The notes beneath the pieces were generated by a model, which worked only from the letters and a program-made list of their open reading frames with translations, did not search any database and was not told where the DNA came from. A program made the position numbers and the translations under genes. Shown one piece after another: positions 35,203 through 42,951 of a stretch of 64,000 bases of DNA; position 1 is the first letter of the stretch, and every line of letters starts with the position of its first letter. The stretch covers positions 124,001 to 188,000 of the forward strand of contig CP074573.1 of assembly GCA_018394295.1 (NCBI GenBank). The letters run 5' to 3'. This DNA comes from Mycoplasmatota bacterium. Lineage in GTDB: Bacteria; Bacillota_I; Bacilli_A; Haloplasmatales; Haloplasmataceae.

Positions 35203-36432
35203 TTAATATTTTAAATTTTCTAATGCTTCTTTAGCAACATTTTGTTCAGCTTCTTTTTTTCTTTTACCCGAACCACTCCCCATTAATTCACCGTCAATAT
35301 ATACATTAATTTCAAATGTCTTATTATGATCTGGACCATATTCTTTTAGGACTCTATATTCTATATATTTTTGTGGGAACTTTTCTTGCAACCAATTTTT
35401 ATAGTAATAATTTACTTCTTCATTTGTATTAAATAGGCTATCAAACATATCTCTAGATATATTTTGTACTTTTTGTTTATTAGTAATATTATTAATTGCA
35501 TCTCTAGCAGCTTTTCTTTCTGCTAGAATTCTTCTTTTACCAGAACCACTACCCATCTTTTTATTGTCAACATATACATCAACATAAAAAGTTTTATTAT
35601 GGTCTAAACCTTCTTCATTTATAAGCTTATATTCTATTTCTTTATCGTAAATCATAAAATTTAATTCCTGTTTAGAATTATCAATTAAGTTTGCTTTATC
35701 AAAAATACTTGTCCTTGAAGTTTTATCATTATCTTTTTCATAAAGTGTTTTTTGATTCTGAATAACATGTGTGTTTTTTTGCAATGCATCTTTCGCAGCA
35801 TTTTGTTCAGCATCTTTTTTTCTTTTACCCGAACCACTCCCAATTTTTACATCATTAATATAAATATCAACATAGAATGTTTTATCATGATCGAATCCAC
35901 TTTCTTTTACAAGTATATATTCTATAGGACTTTGAGGGTATTTTTCTTGAAGTTCATTCTTATAACTATATTCATTATTACTAGCATAGGGTAATAACTT
36001 ATTAACTAAAAAATTAAATACGTAATCGAAGCCTGAATCTAAGTATATAGCGCCAATTAAGGCTTCAAATGCATCCCCTAATATTGAATGATTATTAGGG
36101 TTTACACCATTTCCAACAAGTATATATTTATTTATTTCTAGTAATATAGCATAATTATAATTAGCGTTTTTATCAACATAATTTTCTTTTAATTTTGTCA
36201 TATCTCCTTCAGTTGAAGTTTCATCATTGTTATATAAATAAGTTCTAACAACATTTTCTAATACAGAATCGCCTAAAAATTCTAATCGTTCATTACTTTC
36301 ATTAATATAATTTTCATACGAATAAGATGAATGAGTAAATGCTGTTTTTAATAAAGATTTGTTTTTAAATGATAGATTATGTTTTTTACAAAACTCATTA
36401 AGTAATTCTTCATAATTAAATATGTCTTTCAT
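35203..36432 (-). CDS. Ribonuclease III with three dsRNA-binding domains
   Basis: This is a dsRNA-specific endonuclease. It has 409 residues, against about 230 in ordinary bacterial RNase III. The catalytic domain (residues 8-150) carries NERLEFLGDSVL (48-59, E51 and D55) and GDAFEALIGAIYLD (119-132, D120 and E123), so it should be active. Three dsRBDs follow at about 157-219, 256-317 and 343-408, each with HxKTF, GSGSGKR and a closing KxAEQxAAKxAL-like helix. The middle one has lost most of its first helix. Repeat 1 and 3 DNA is nearly identical around the GSGSGKRKK motif. The promoter region upstream holds an inverted repeat. Probably a defence-associated paralogue, not the housekeeping rnc. 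Confidence 0.85.
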   Translation of the reverse strand: MKDIFNYEELLNEFCKKHNLSFKNKSLLKTAFTHSSYSYENYINESNERLEFLGDSVLENVVRTYLYNNDETSTEGDMTKLKENYVDKNANYNYAILLEINKYILVGNGVNPNNHSILGDAFEALIGAIYLDSGFDYVFNFLVNKLLPYASNNEYSYKNELQEKYPQSPIEYILVKESGFDHDKTFYVDIYINDVKIGSGSGKRKKDAEQNAAKDALQKNTHVIQNQKTLYEKDNDKTSRTSIFDKANLIDNSKQELNFMIYDKEIEYKLINEEGLDHNKTFYVDVYVDNKKMGSGSGKRRILAERKAARDAINNITNKQKVQNISRDMFDSLFNTNEEVNYYYKNWLQEKFPQKYIEYRVLKEYGPDHNKTFEINVYIDGELMGSGSGKRKKEAEQNVAKEALENLKY

Positions 36433-36479
36433 ATTAAGCTCTCCTCATAAATAAGTTTTTCATTAATTTAATAAATAAA

Positions 36480-36523
36480 AATCAATTATTTCAATGCATA
36501 TAAAAGCATATGAATAATTGATT
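36480..36523. repeat. Inverted repeat upstream of the RNase III gene
   Basis: Arms AATCAATTATTTCAATGC (36480-36497) and GCATATGAATAATTGATT (36506-36523) are inverted with one mismatch region around an 8-nt loop. It lies about 50 nt ahead of the minus-strand start, a position suited to an operator or a leader hairpin. Confidence 0.6.
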
Positions 36524-36704
36524 TAAATGGAAAATGATAATAATAAATTACTATAATTAAAGTACACTGAAAAAAGTACTTAAGATTAATTTCTTATAAC
36601 GTACTAATTAATTATAGAATTTAGAATTAATCAATATATAGTACGTAATAGTCATCAATAATTCTGATGAATCACTTATATTTTCAACTTAAAATAAGTA
36701 ACAC

Positions 36705-36754
36705 TTGGCAAATGATTGCGTTATTTCGCGCGTTATAACGCAATCATTTGCCAA
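36705..36754. repeat. Perfect 20-bp palindrome with 10-nt loop
   Basis: Left arm TTGGCAAATGATTGCGTTAT (36705-36724) and right arm ATAACGCAATCATTTGCCAA (36735-36754) are exact inverted copies around TTCGCGCGTT. The arms are much richer in GC than their surroundings, and there is no T-tract. Confidence 0.85.
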
Positions 36755-37044
36755 ATAACATTTATAATATTTTGAAAATATATCTAATTGATCAAAATGA
36801 GTGATCATTAAGACGTATTATATGAACCTTAAATCAAAAAAAGTGTTAGATCCAATTATCAACCTCCTTGAACTTGTTTAGTAATATGAATTTCTAAATG
36901 TTATAGAAACAAAAGAAATAATAATTACACTTCAATGATAACGCTATCATTCAATAATAGCAAGGTTATTTATCTATATTTAGTTTTTTTACATGCTTAT
37001 AAATTCTACTTTGTTAAGCAGGTCACATGTCAGTTATAGTTGCA

Positions 37045-37197
37045 TTACATGGGAAAAAGAAACATGAGATAGAAGGAACTCCGTTGCGAGAAACTCATTA
37101 TTTTGATGTAGAAAAATGTAAAACGTGTCCATTTAAAGAAGAATGTTGATATAAAGAAGGACAAGATAGTAAATCTTTATTAGAGTTGACAATTTAA
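37045..37197 (+). pseudogene. Transposase remnant (IS1182-like)
   Basis: A short frame reads GTPLRETHYFDVEKCKTCPF followed by KEEC and a stop, then YKEGQDSKS. The pattern of two CxxC-like cysteine pairs next to a HYFD segment is characteristic of the cysteine-containing stretch in IS1182-family transposases. The rest of the transposase is missing. Confidence 0.5.
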
Positions 37198-37304
37198 GCG
37201 ATTAATGTTGAAAGTGTCATAAATTCAATAATGGTAAATAATGTAAATATTGAGTAGATGGTAGAACTTGTCCAAGGTATCATAAATAATATATTTAGGT
37301 AAAT

Positions 37305-37349
37305 AAAACCACCAATTAACTGTAATGAGCGGTAAAGTTGGTGGTTTTT
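37305..37349. terminator. Terminator-like hairpin
   Basis: AAAACCACCAA (37305-37315) / TTGGTGGTTTT (37338-37348) is an 11-bp perfect stem with A-run and T-run on either side. It has the form of a bidirectional terminator, although no intact gene ends here. Confidence 0.7.
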
Positions 37350-37646
37350 GTATTTATACGGTTAGCTCACAAAAAGGTATCAAATAGAACAACCATTTAT
37401 TTGTCTAACTGAATAAATTTTCTTTTTGATAATGAATAATTTTAACTGTATCCACTTGTCTATGTAATGAATTAATTGTGGAAATTGAGTTTTTTATTTT
37501 TAACAATTTAAATGCTTTTTAGACTACTGGTATTTCATTTATCTTCTTATCTAGTATATCTGAAAATGAACATATTTCATGGGTAAAGTCAAAAATATGT
37601 AATCTCTGCGAAAAAAAGTGAAAAACGTTTACAGTCATTTACCCCC
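37350..37646. other. Non-coding, nothing recognised
   Basis: No open frame with a start and ribosome site and no clear repeat are visible between the hairpin at 37305 and the promoter at 37647. Confidence 0.4.
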
Positions 37647-37706
37647 TTTACAACAGTTTTAAATTAAAGTATAATGATAAAAATATTTTTTCGACAATAT
37701 TCGACA
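37647..37706 (+). promoter_or_regulatory. Promoter with tandem Spo0A-box-like sites, probably for opp
   Basis: TTTACA (37647-37652) and TATAAT (37670-37675) are separated by 17 nt. Just downstream, TTCGACA occurs at 37690-37696 and 37700-37706, ten bases apart. The complement, TGTCGAA, is the core of the Spo0A box. Tandem boxes downstream of the start site would give repression, as at the abrB promoter of Bacillus. The binding protein is inferred; the match is exact for the 7-mer only. Confidence 0.5.
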
Positions 37707-38194
37707 TTAATATTTCTTAATTAAGATGAACTAAATAGAGTTAAAACAAGCAGAACTAGATTAACTAAAATAGCTATTAAACTTGTAAAAACAGGAAGAG
37801 AAATTTATTAAAAGTTTAGTGTCCCTTTCCATACAGGGACTCATTTAAACAGGTTGTGGAAAACCTAAAAGAAATATCATCTTCCTTTTTCTATACCCAA
37901 AATATCATTTTGATAAATACTTTATAGGAAAAAATGTTGGAAAAGCTCATTTGTGGTTTAAATAGAAGAATTAATTAGTGAAAGGTATAAAAATCGAATC
38001 ATTTTCAGAAAAATGATTCTAAATTATAACTTACATGATTAAGTGTCATCCTATAAAGTTTAATCGTGTTGTCTTCAGATTTAATACTTATTAATTTGAT
38101 TAAATCTTCACAGAGTAATTCATATTAAGTATTGATTCTTAAAAGTTAAATAAATAGTAAAGTTAACAAAATTTAGTTGTGAGGAGAAGTGAGT
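37707..38194 (+). promoter_or_regulatory. Long structured leader ahead of the opp operon
   Basis: About 490 nt separate the promoter from oppB. It contains two hairpins, GTCCCT / AGGGAC (37822-37841) and GAATCATTTT / AAAAATGATTC (37996-38019), but no gene. If the promoter at 37647 drives opp, this is a long untranslated leader that could carry regulation. Alternatively a closer, weaker promoter is used and the upstream signal belongs to a small RNA. Confidence 0.4.
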
Positions 38195-39109
38195 ATGAGT
38201 AAATACTATTTGAAAAAGGTCTTATCATCTATACTTACAGTGTTTATTATAGTAACAGTCGTTTTCTTTATGTTACGAATGATTCCAGGTGGACCATTTA
38301 CAAGAGAAAAACCTTTACCACCTGCTACTCAAGAAAGACTGGAAAAAGCTTATGGATTGGATAAACCGATTATTGAACAATATTTTCATTATATGGGAAA
38401 TTTAATGAAAGGTGACTTAGGGGTATCTTTTAATGATCCAGCTTACTCAGTTAATCAATTGCTTAAAGAAGGAATACCTCAAACTGCAAAGGTAGGAGTA
38501 CTAGCAGTTATAGTAATTATAGCTGTCGGTATACCTATAGGAATAATCTCAGCTCTTAAATCAAATTCAGCAATTGATTACGGTACAATGATTTTAGCTA
38601 CATTAGGTATAACCGTACCGAGTTTTGTTATTGGATCCTTATTTATATTGTTAGCTCAGCATGTTGAGTGGATACCTGTTGGAGGAATTGATAAACCAGT
38701 TGCTTATATAGGTCCTGTTATTGCTTTATCTGGTTACTCGTTAGCATTTGTGACAAGACTTACAAGATCAAGCATGCTTGAAGTTGTCAGACAAGATTAT
38801 ATTAGAACGGCAAGAGCAAATGGATTATCTAATTTTAAAGTCATTGGCAAACATGCCCTTAAAAATGGATTAATTCCTGTTGTAACGTATATTGGTCCAA
38901 TGATTGCTGCATTATTAACAGGTTCATTTGTTGTTGAGAAAATATTCGTAATTAATGGTATTGGTAGATATTTTACAGAATCTGTTAGTGGTCGTGACTA
39001 TACTCTAGTAATTGGAGTAACTGTTTTCTATGCAATATTTTATATAATAATGGTATTTTTGGTTGATATAATTTATTCAATTATTGACCCTCGAATTAAA
39101 GTTTCTTAG
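38195..39109 (+). CDS. oppB: Oligopeptide ABC transporter permease OppB
   Basis: This is the first membrane subunit of the Opp peptide importer. It has 304 residues and six transmembrane helices. The N-terminus is typical (YYLKKVLSSILTVFIIVTVV, then RMIPGGPF), with the EAA loop in RQDYIRTARANGLSNFKVIG near residue 205. ATG 38195 lies 8 nt behind GAGGAG; the GTG at 38189 is rejected. It is first in an operon of five genes with tight spacing. Confidence 0.92.
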   Translation: MSKYYLKKVLSSILTVFIIVTVVFFMLRMIPGGPFTREKPLPPATQERLEKAYGLDKPIIEQYFHYMGNLMKGDLGVSFNDPAYSVNQLLKEGIPQTAKVGVLAVIVIIAVGIPIGIISALKSNSAIDYGTMILATLGITVPSFVIGSLFILLAQHVEWIPVGGIDKPVAYIGPVIALSGYSLAFVTRLTRSSMLEVVRQDYIRTARANGLSNFKVIGKHALKNGLIPVVTYIGPMIAALLTGSFVVEKIFVINGIGRYFTESVSGRDYTLVIGVTVFYAIFYIIMVFLVDIIYSIIDPRIKVS

Positions 39110-39127
39110 TAAGGAGGAGACAACAAT

Positions 39128-40384
39128 ATGACAGAACATGATTATTCTTTTGTTGAAAACAATGAAAAAATGGATAAAGAACAAATTAGACGAAGTCTAA
39201 CTTATTGGCAAGATGTATGGCGACGATTGAAAAAAAATAAATTAGCATTGGTTGGATTAATTGGTGTAATATTTATATTATTATTTTCTACTGTTGGTCC
39301 TTTGATGGTAAATCATACATATAGTGAACAAAATAATAAATTTTATAATATTCCACCTAGAATTAAAATATACCATGTTCACGATGATTTATATGTTTAT
39401 CTATCAAAAATGTACCATTTAATAATTGTAAGTGAAGATGGTGAACTATTGGGTACAATGCAAAACAGAGATGCTATTAAAGATAATATAAATAAAGTTT
39501 ACATTTATCGATTGTTTAATGAAGAAAATGAGGTAATAGAATCAGTAACAATTGATTATTCGTATAAAGTCGATCCTTCAAAAGCAGATGAGGGAATTGA
39601 ATACAGTGTAATTTATGATGGAGTAGAAAATAAAACACCTTATAAAACCGTATGGAATAAAACATTCTTACTTGGTACTGATGAACTAGGTAGAGATATA
39701 TTATCACGATTAATGTACGGTATGGGGATTTCACTTATAATCGCAGTTATAGCTGCAATTATAAATGTGTTAATTGGTGTGTTATATGGTAGTATTTCAG
39801 GTTACTTAGGTGGACGAGCAGACAATATTATGATGAGAATTGTAGATATTATCAACTCAATTCCATTACTACTTTATGTAATATTATTGATGGTAGTGCT
39901 AAAAGACAGTTGGTTCGAAAGGAAAATTCTAATTGAAATTTTGCATTTAAATGGAGGTCTAGGTACTATTATAATTGCACTAATTAGTGTTTATTGGGTA
40001 GGAATGGCACGTTTGGTTCGAGGTCAAAATTTAAGTCTAAAAGAACAAGAATATGTACTAGCTGCTAAAACAATGGGAGTTTCTAATTTCAGAATAATTA
40101 CTAAACATTTAATACCAAACACTTTAGGACCAATCATTGTAACATTAACAATGATGATTCCAACTGCTGTATTTACTGAAGCCTTTTTAAGTTTTATTGG
40201 TTTAGGTATCTCTGCTCCAAAGGCATCTTTAGGTACACTTGCAAACACTGGTGCTGATTTGATGCAAAAATATCCTTATCAACTAATAATTCCATCAATA
40301 GCAATTGCAACTATGATGTTATCATTTAACTTCTTAGGTGATGGTCTACGTGATGCATTAGATCCAAGATTGAGAAAAGGCTAG
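39128..40384 (+). CDS. oppC: Oligopeptide ABC transporter permease OppC with a large extracytoplasmic insertion
   Basis: This is the second permease. It has 418 residues, against about 300 in typical OppC. The N-terminal cytoplasmic part and TM1 (about 40-61) are normal. Then a soluble insertion of about 90 residues (about 78-172, containing HVHDDLYVYLSKMYHLIIVS and repeated beta-strand stretches) precedes the conserved FLLGTDELGRDILSRLMYGM. The EAA loop LKEQEYVLAAKTMGVSNFRI is intact. The insertion faces the outside and could contact the binding protein. It starts 18 nt after oppB. Confidence 0.9.
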   Translation: MTEHDYSFVENNEKMDKEQIRRSLTYWQDVWRRLKKNKLALVGLIGVIFILLFSTVGPLMVNHTYSEQNNKFYNIPPRIKIYHVHDDLYVYLSKMYHLIIVSEDGELLGTMQNRDAIKDNINKVYIYRLFNEENEVIESVTIDYSYKVDPSKADEGIEYSVIYDGVENKTPYKTVWNKTFLLGTDELGRDILSRLMYGMGISLIIAVIAAIINVLIGVLYGSISGYLGGRADNIMMRIVDIINSIPLLLYVILLMVVLKDSWFERKILIEILHLNGGLGTIIIALISVYWVGMARLVRGQNLSLKEQEYVLAAKTMGVSNFRIITKHLIPNTLGPIIVTLTMMIPTAVFTEAFLSFIGLGISAPKASLGTLANTGADLMQKYPYQLIIPSIAIATMMLSFNFLGDGLRDALDPRLRKG

Positions 40385-40393
40385 GTGAGTAGA

Positions 40394-41695
40394 ATGTCTA
40401 AAAAAATAATTGAAATAAAAGATTTAGAAACATCATTTTTCACTCACTTGGGTGAAGTAAAAGCTGTTAGAGGAGTTAGTTATGATTTAGAAGAAGGCCA
40501 AGTATTAGGTATAGTTGGTGAATCTGGTTCTGGTAAATCAGTAACTTCTTTATCAATCATGAGACTTATTGATAAACCAGGAAAGATTAAGTCTGGAAAA
40601 ATTATTTTTAATGGAAAAGTAATTTCAAGTCAGGAAGAAGTTTTAAATAAACAACTTAAACAAATAAAACAAAAATACAAAGAAGAATTGAAGAACCTAA
40701 AAATGTCTTTTAAAGTGGATAAAAATAAAGAGAAATATATAAATGATAAACAAATAGTAATAGAGAAATATAGTAATTTAGTAGAAGAAATCAAAGAAAA
40801 AATCAGATTAGATGTTTCAGAAAAAGATATGACTAATTATCGTGGTGAAGAAATCGCAATGATTTTCCAAGATCCAATGACTTCATTAAACCCTGTTTTT
40901 ACAATACAAAATCAAATGATTGAAGTTATTAGAAAGCATGTTAGGATTACAAAAGAACGAGCATTAGAAGAAGCTAAATTAATTAATAATCCTATAATAA
41001 GAAAAAGACAAATTAAGATGATTGAATCAGGAAAACTAAGAAAATTAAATAAACGTGAAGCTTATGAGAGAGCTATTGAATATTTAAATTTAGTTGGAAT
41101 TCCAGAACCTGAAACTAGAATTAACCAATACCCACATCAATTTTCCGGTGGGATGAGACAACGTGCACTTATAGCTCTTGCATTATCATGTGAACCAAAG
41201 TTATTAATTGCTGATGAACCGACAACAGCATTAGATGTAACCATCCAAGCTCAAATACTGGAATTATTAAAAAAATTACAAAAGGAAACCGGTACATCAA
41301 TAATATTTATAACACATGATTTAGGAGTAATTGCAGAGTTATGTACAAATGTCGTAGTTATGTATGGTGGGATGTTAATGGAAAGAGGTACTGTAGATGA
41401 GATATTCTACTCTCCACAACATCCTTATACGAGAGGATTACATCAATCTATTCCAAAAGACATAGTAGGACAAAGGGAAAGATTAAGACCAATCGAAGGT
41501 TCACCACCTGATCTATTAAACCCACCAAAAGGATGTCCGTTTAGTTCAAGATGTCCACATGCTATGAAAGTATGTTTAGAGAAATCTGCTCCACTTTATA
41601 AAGTTTCTGATACACAAGCATCATCATGTTGGTTATTAGACAAAGATGCTCCTCAAGTAGAAGACTTTAAGAAGGCAAGGGGGACAGTGGAATGA
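40394..41695 (+). CDS. oppD: Oligopeptide ABC transporter ATPase OppD with coiled-coil insertion
   Basis: This ATPase subunit has Walker A GESGSGKS (42-49), the Q-loop in IAMIFQDPMTSLNP (154-167), signature FSGGMRQRALIALAL, Walker B LLIADEPTTALDVT, and the C-terminal cysteine region CPFSSRCPHAMKVC of the Opp/Dpp family. At 433 residues it is about 90 longer than usual. A Lys/Glu-rich, probably coiled-coil segment (about 78-145) is inserted between strand 3 and the Q-loop, and a second short charged insertion precedes the signature. ATG 40394 follows AGGTGAG; the GTG at 40385 is unlikely. Confidence 0.92.
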   Translation: MSKKIIEIKDLETSFFTHLGEVKAVRGVSYDLEEGQVLGIVGESGSGKSVTSLSIMRLIDKPGKIKSGKIIFNGKVISSQEEVLNKQLKQIKQKYKEELKNLKMSFKVDKNKEKYINDKQIVIEKYSNLVEEIKEKIRLDVSEKDMTNYRGEEIAMIFQDPMTSLNPVFTIQNQMIEVIRKHVRITKERALEEAKLINNPIIRKRQIKMIESGKLRKLNKREAYERAIEYLNLVGIPEPETRINQYPHQFSGGMRQRALIALALSCEPKLLIADEPTTALDVTIQAQILELLKKLQKETGTSIIFITHDLGVIAELCTNVVVMYGGMLMERGTVDEIFYSPQHPYTRGLHQSIPKDIVGQRERLRPIEGSPPDLLNPPKGCPFSSRCPHAMKVCLEKSAPLYKVSDTQASSCWLLDKDAPQVEDFKKARGTVE

Positions 41696-42876
41696 ATATA
41701 GAACAAAAACCATTATTAGAAATCAAAAATCTGAAGAAACATTTTTCGATAAAGAAAACTTTTTTTGGTAAAACAATTAAAGCAGTACATGCAGTAGATG
41801 ATATTAGCTTTACTATTAATAAAGGTGAAACTTTCGGTCTAGTTGGTGAGTCTGGTTGTGGGAAATCTACTACTGGTAGAACAATTATAAAATTGTATGA
41901 AAATACTGAAGGTGAAGTTTTTCTTGATGGTGAAAAAATTTCTGTAGGAATTGAAGGATTAAGAAAAAAACTAAAACTTGAAAGAAAAAAACTAAGAACT
42001 GAATTAGGGTCCTTAATAGAAAGAAAACAATCAATCAATGAAAATGAATACCAAGCAGAACATACTAAAATAAAAGATAATTTTAAAAAGAATGTAAAAG
42101 CTATTAAAAAGCAAATAAAAGAAGGTAAGATCATTAATAAAAGAACTAAAAATTCTTGTAAAAAAATTCAAATGATTTTCCAAGACCCATACGCTTCTCT
42201 AAATCCAAGGATGACCGTTACGGAAATTATTGGAGAAGGTATTGATACACATAAACTTTTATTTGGAAAAGAGAAACAAGAAAGAATTTATAGTTTGCTT
42301 GAAAAAGTTGGTTTAAAACGTGAACATGCCTCACGTTATCCACATGAGTTTTCTGGCGGTCAACGTCAACGAATAGGTATTGCAAGGGCTTTAGCAATAA
42401 ATCCAGAAATAATAATATGCGATGAGCCTATATCTGCTTTAGATGTTTCTATACAAGCACAAGTTGTTAATATGTTAGAAGACTTACAAAAAGATTATGG
42501 AATAACTTATTTATTCATTGCTCACGATTTATCAATGGTTAAATATATAAGTGATAGAATCGGAGTTATGTATTTAGGTAAGATGATGGAAATAGCAGAG
42601 AGTGATCCATTATATGAAAATCCTCTACACCCTTATACTAAGGCATTACTATCATCAATACCACTTCCAGATCCTAAAGCAAATAGAGTAAATAAACGAA
42701 TTACCTTAAAGGGCGATGTTCCAAGTCCTATTAACCCTAAACCTGGATGTAGATTTGCTGCTAGATGTAAATATGCAAAAGCAAAATGTAAAGAAGTTGA
42801 TCCTGTGTTAACTGAAGTATTACCAAAAAGATTAGTGGCTTGTCATTATGTTAAAGAAATTAATGGTTTAGAGTAA
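41692..42876 (+). CDS. oppF: Oligopeptide ABC transporter ATPase OppF with coiled-coil insertion
   Basis: This is the second ATPase, 394 residues. Walker A is GESGCGKST (52-60), the Q-loop is in IQMIFQDPYASLNPR, the signature is FSGGQRQRIGIARALA and Walker B is IIICDEPISALDVS. The C-terminal CRFAARCKYAKAKC is a Cys-rich Opp motif. As in OppD, a charged insertion of about 70 residues (84-155) lies just before the Q-loop. It overlaps oppD by 4 nt. Confidence 0.92.
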   Translation: MNIEQKPLLEIKNLKKHFSIKKTFFGKTIKAVHAVDDISFTINKGETFGLVGESGCGKSTTGRTIIKLYENTEGEVFLDGEKISVGIEGLRKKLKLERKKLRTELGSLIERKQSINENEYQAEHTKIKDNFKKNVKAIKKQIKEGKIINKRTKNSCKKIQMIFQDPYASLNPRMTVTEIIGEGIDTHKLLFGKEKQERIYSLLEKVGLKREHASRYPHEFSGGQRQRIGIARALAINPEIIICDEPISALDVSIQAQVVNMLEDLQKDYGITYLFIAHDLSMVKYISDRIGVMYLGKMMEIAESDPLYENPLHPYTKALLSSIPLPDPKANRVNKRITLKGDVPSPINPKPGCRFAARCKYAKAKCKEVDPVLTEVLPKRLVACHYVKEINGLE

Positions 42877-42951
42877 CTTATTTGGATATAAATTCTATTT
42901 AATTAGATTTATATAAGTAACAATTCGAAAATTAAAAGGGAGGAATTTAAA

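Larger units (their letters stand above)
36433..37044. other. Non-coding region rich in palindromes
   Basis: About 600 bp without a gene. It contains the inverted repeats at 36480-36523 and 36705-36754 and a smaller hairpin AATGATA-ACGC-TATCATT (36934-36951). It may hold regulatory elements of the divergent RNase III gene or the relic of a mobile element. Confidence 0.5.
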
